Shown piece by piece: positions 51,436 through 51,446 of a stretch of DNA of 51,446 bases (positions within the stretch are counted from its first letter, which is position 1; every line of letters begins with the position of its first letter). The position numbers and the translations under genes were made by a program. The notes beneath the pieces are model-generated. The model had not been told where the DNA came from, made no database searches, and was given only the letters and a program-made list of their open reading frames with translations. The stretch spans positions 1-51,446 of the forward strand of contig NZ_LT635844.1 of assembly GCF_900128485.1 (NCBI RefSeq), read 5' to 3'. The stretch comes from Duodenibacillus massiliensis. Lineage in GTDB: Bacteria; Pseudomonadota; Gammaproteobacteria; Burkholderiales; Burkholderiaceae_F.

Positions 51436-51446
51436 ATGTTCGTAAA
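51436..51446 (+). CDS. Start of a gene cut by the window edge
   Basis: An ATG with GGGGAAAG 3 to 10 bases upstream and a good promoter begins a reading frame (Met-Phe-Val-...). Only three codons are visible, so nothing can be said of its product. Confidence 0.55.

Overview
The window looks like the replication-origin region of a betaproteobacterial chromosome, probably Burkholderiales and plausibly Sutterellaceae. That placement is inferred from protein character and gene order, not from an rRNA gene. The dnaA-dnaN-gyrB block, the divergent rpmH-rnpA-yidD-yidC-mnmE block, mnmG-rsmG, parA-parB and the complete F1Fo ATP synthase operon are a standard origin-proximal set. A menaquinone-type prenyltransferase (menA), a GatCAB amidotransferase and a degraded catalase fit a low-oxygen, host-associated lifestyle.

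Layout. 1-354: the right end of a TnpB-type insertion sequence cuts a catalase gene after about 24 codons. 448-3278 (-): exonuclease III, rsuA, ampG. 3400-4558: pyrE (+) facing a DUF805 membrane protein (-). 4595-7832 (-): gatC-gatA-gatB. 7833-11069 (+): lipoprotein RlpA, an M20 peptidase and a small unknown protein. 11117-12667 (-): ilvA. 12886-17241 (+): a 1302-residue FAD/Fe-S oxidoreductase followed by a HIT protein. 17235-18646 (-): coaX and a SPOR-like protein. 18863-21264 (+): a PBP5-like protein without its catalytic motifs, ybeD and menA. 21342-22809 (-): a BON lipoprotein and a Crp-like regulator. 22810-23445: non-coding, with a cluster of DnaA boxes beside AT-rich DNA, the best oriC candidate. 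23446-29746 (-): 5'-nucleotidase, gyrB, dnaN, dnaA. 30255-34728 (+): rpmH to mnmE, with one small membrane gene on the opposite strand. 34729-35599: a centromere-like array of ParB-binding parS sites, partly tandemly duplicated. 35600-40565 (+): mnmG, rsmG, marC, parA, parB. 40665-47701 (+): atpIBEFHAGDC. 47915-49747: uspA, a DUF167 gene on the other strand, and hemE. 49748-51446: two more perfect DnaA boxes, a wrecked IS607-type element and the start of a further gene.

How it works together. DnaA, its boxes, DnaN and GyrB start and support replication. ParA and ParB with the parS array segregate the new origins. AmpG, RlpA, the PBP5-like protein and the SPOR-like protein concern peptidoglycan recycling and septal wall processing. 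RnpA, YidD and YidC serve RNA processing and membrane insertion, and MnmE with MnmG modifies the tRNA wobble base. Most of the window is ordinary core genome. The points most worth a second look are the catalytically dead PBP5-like protein, the duplicated parS array, the DnaA-box clusters away from dnaA, and the near-identical inverted IS ends that flank the whole origin segment.
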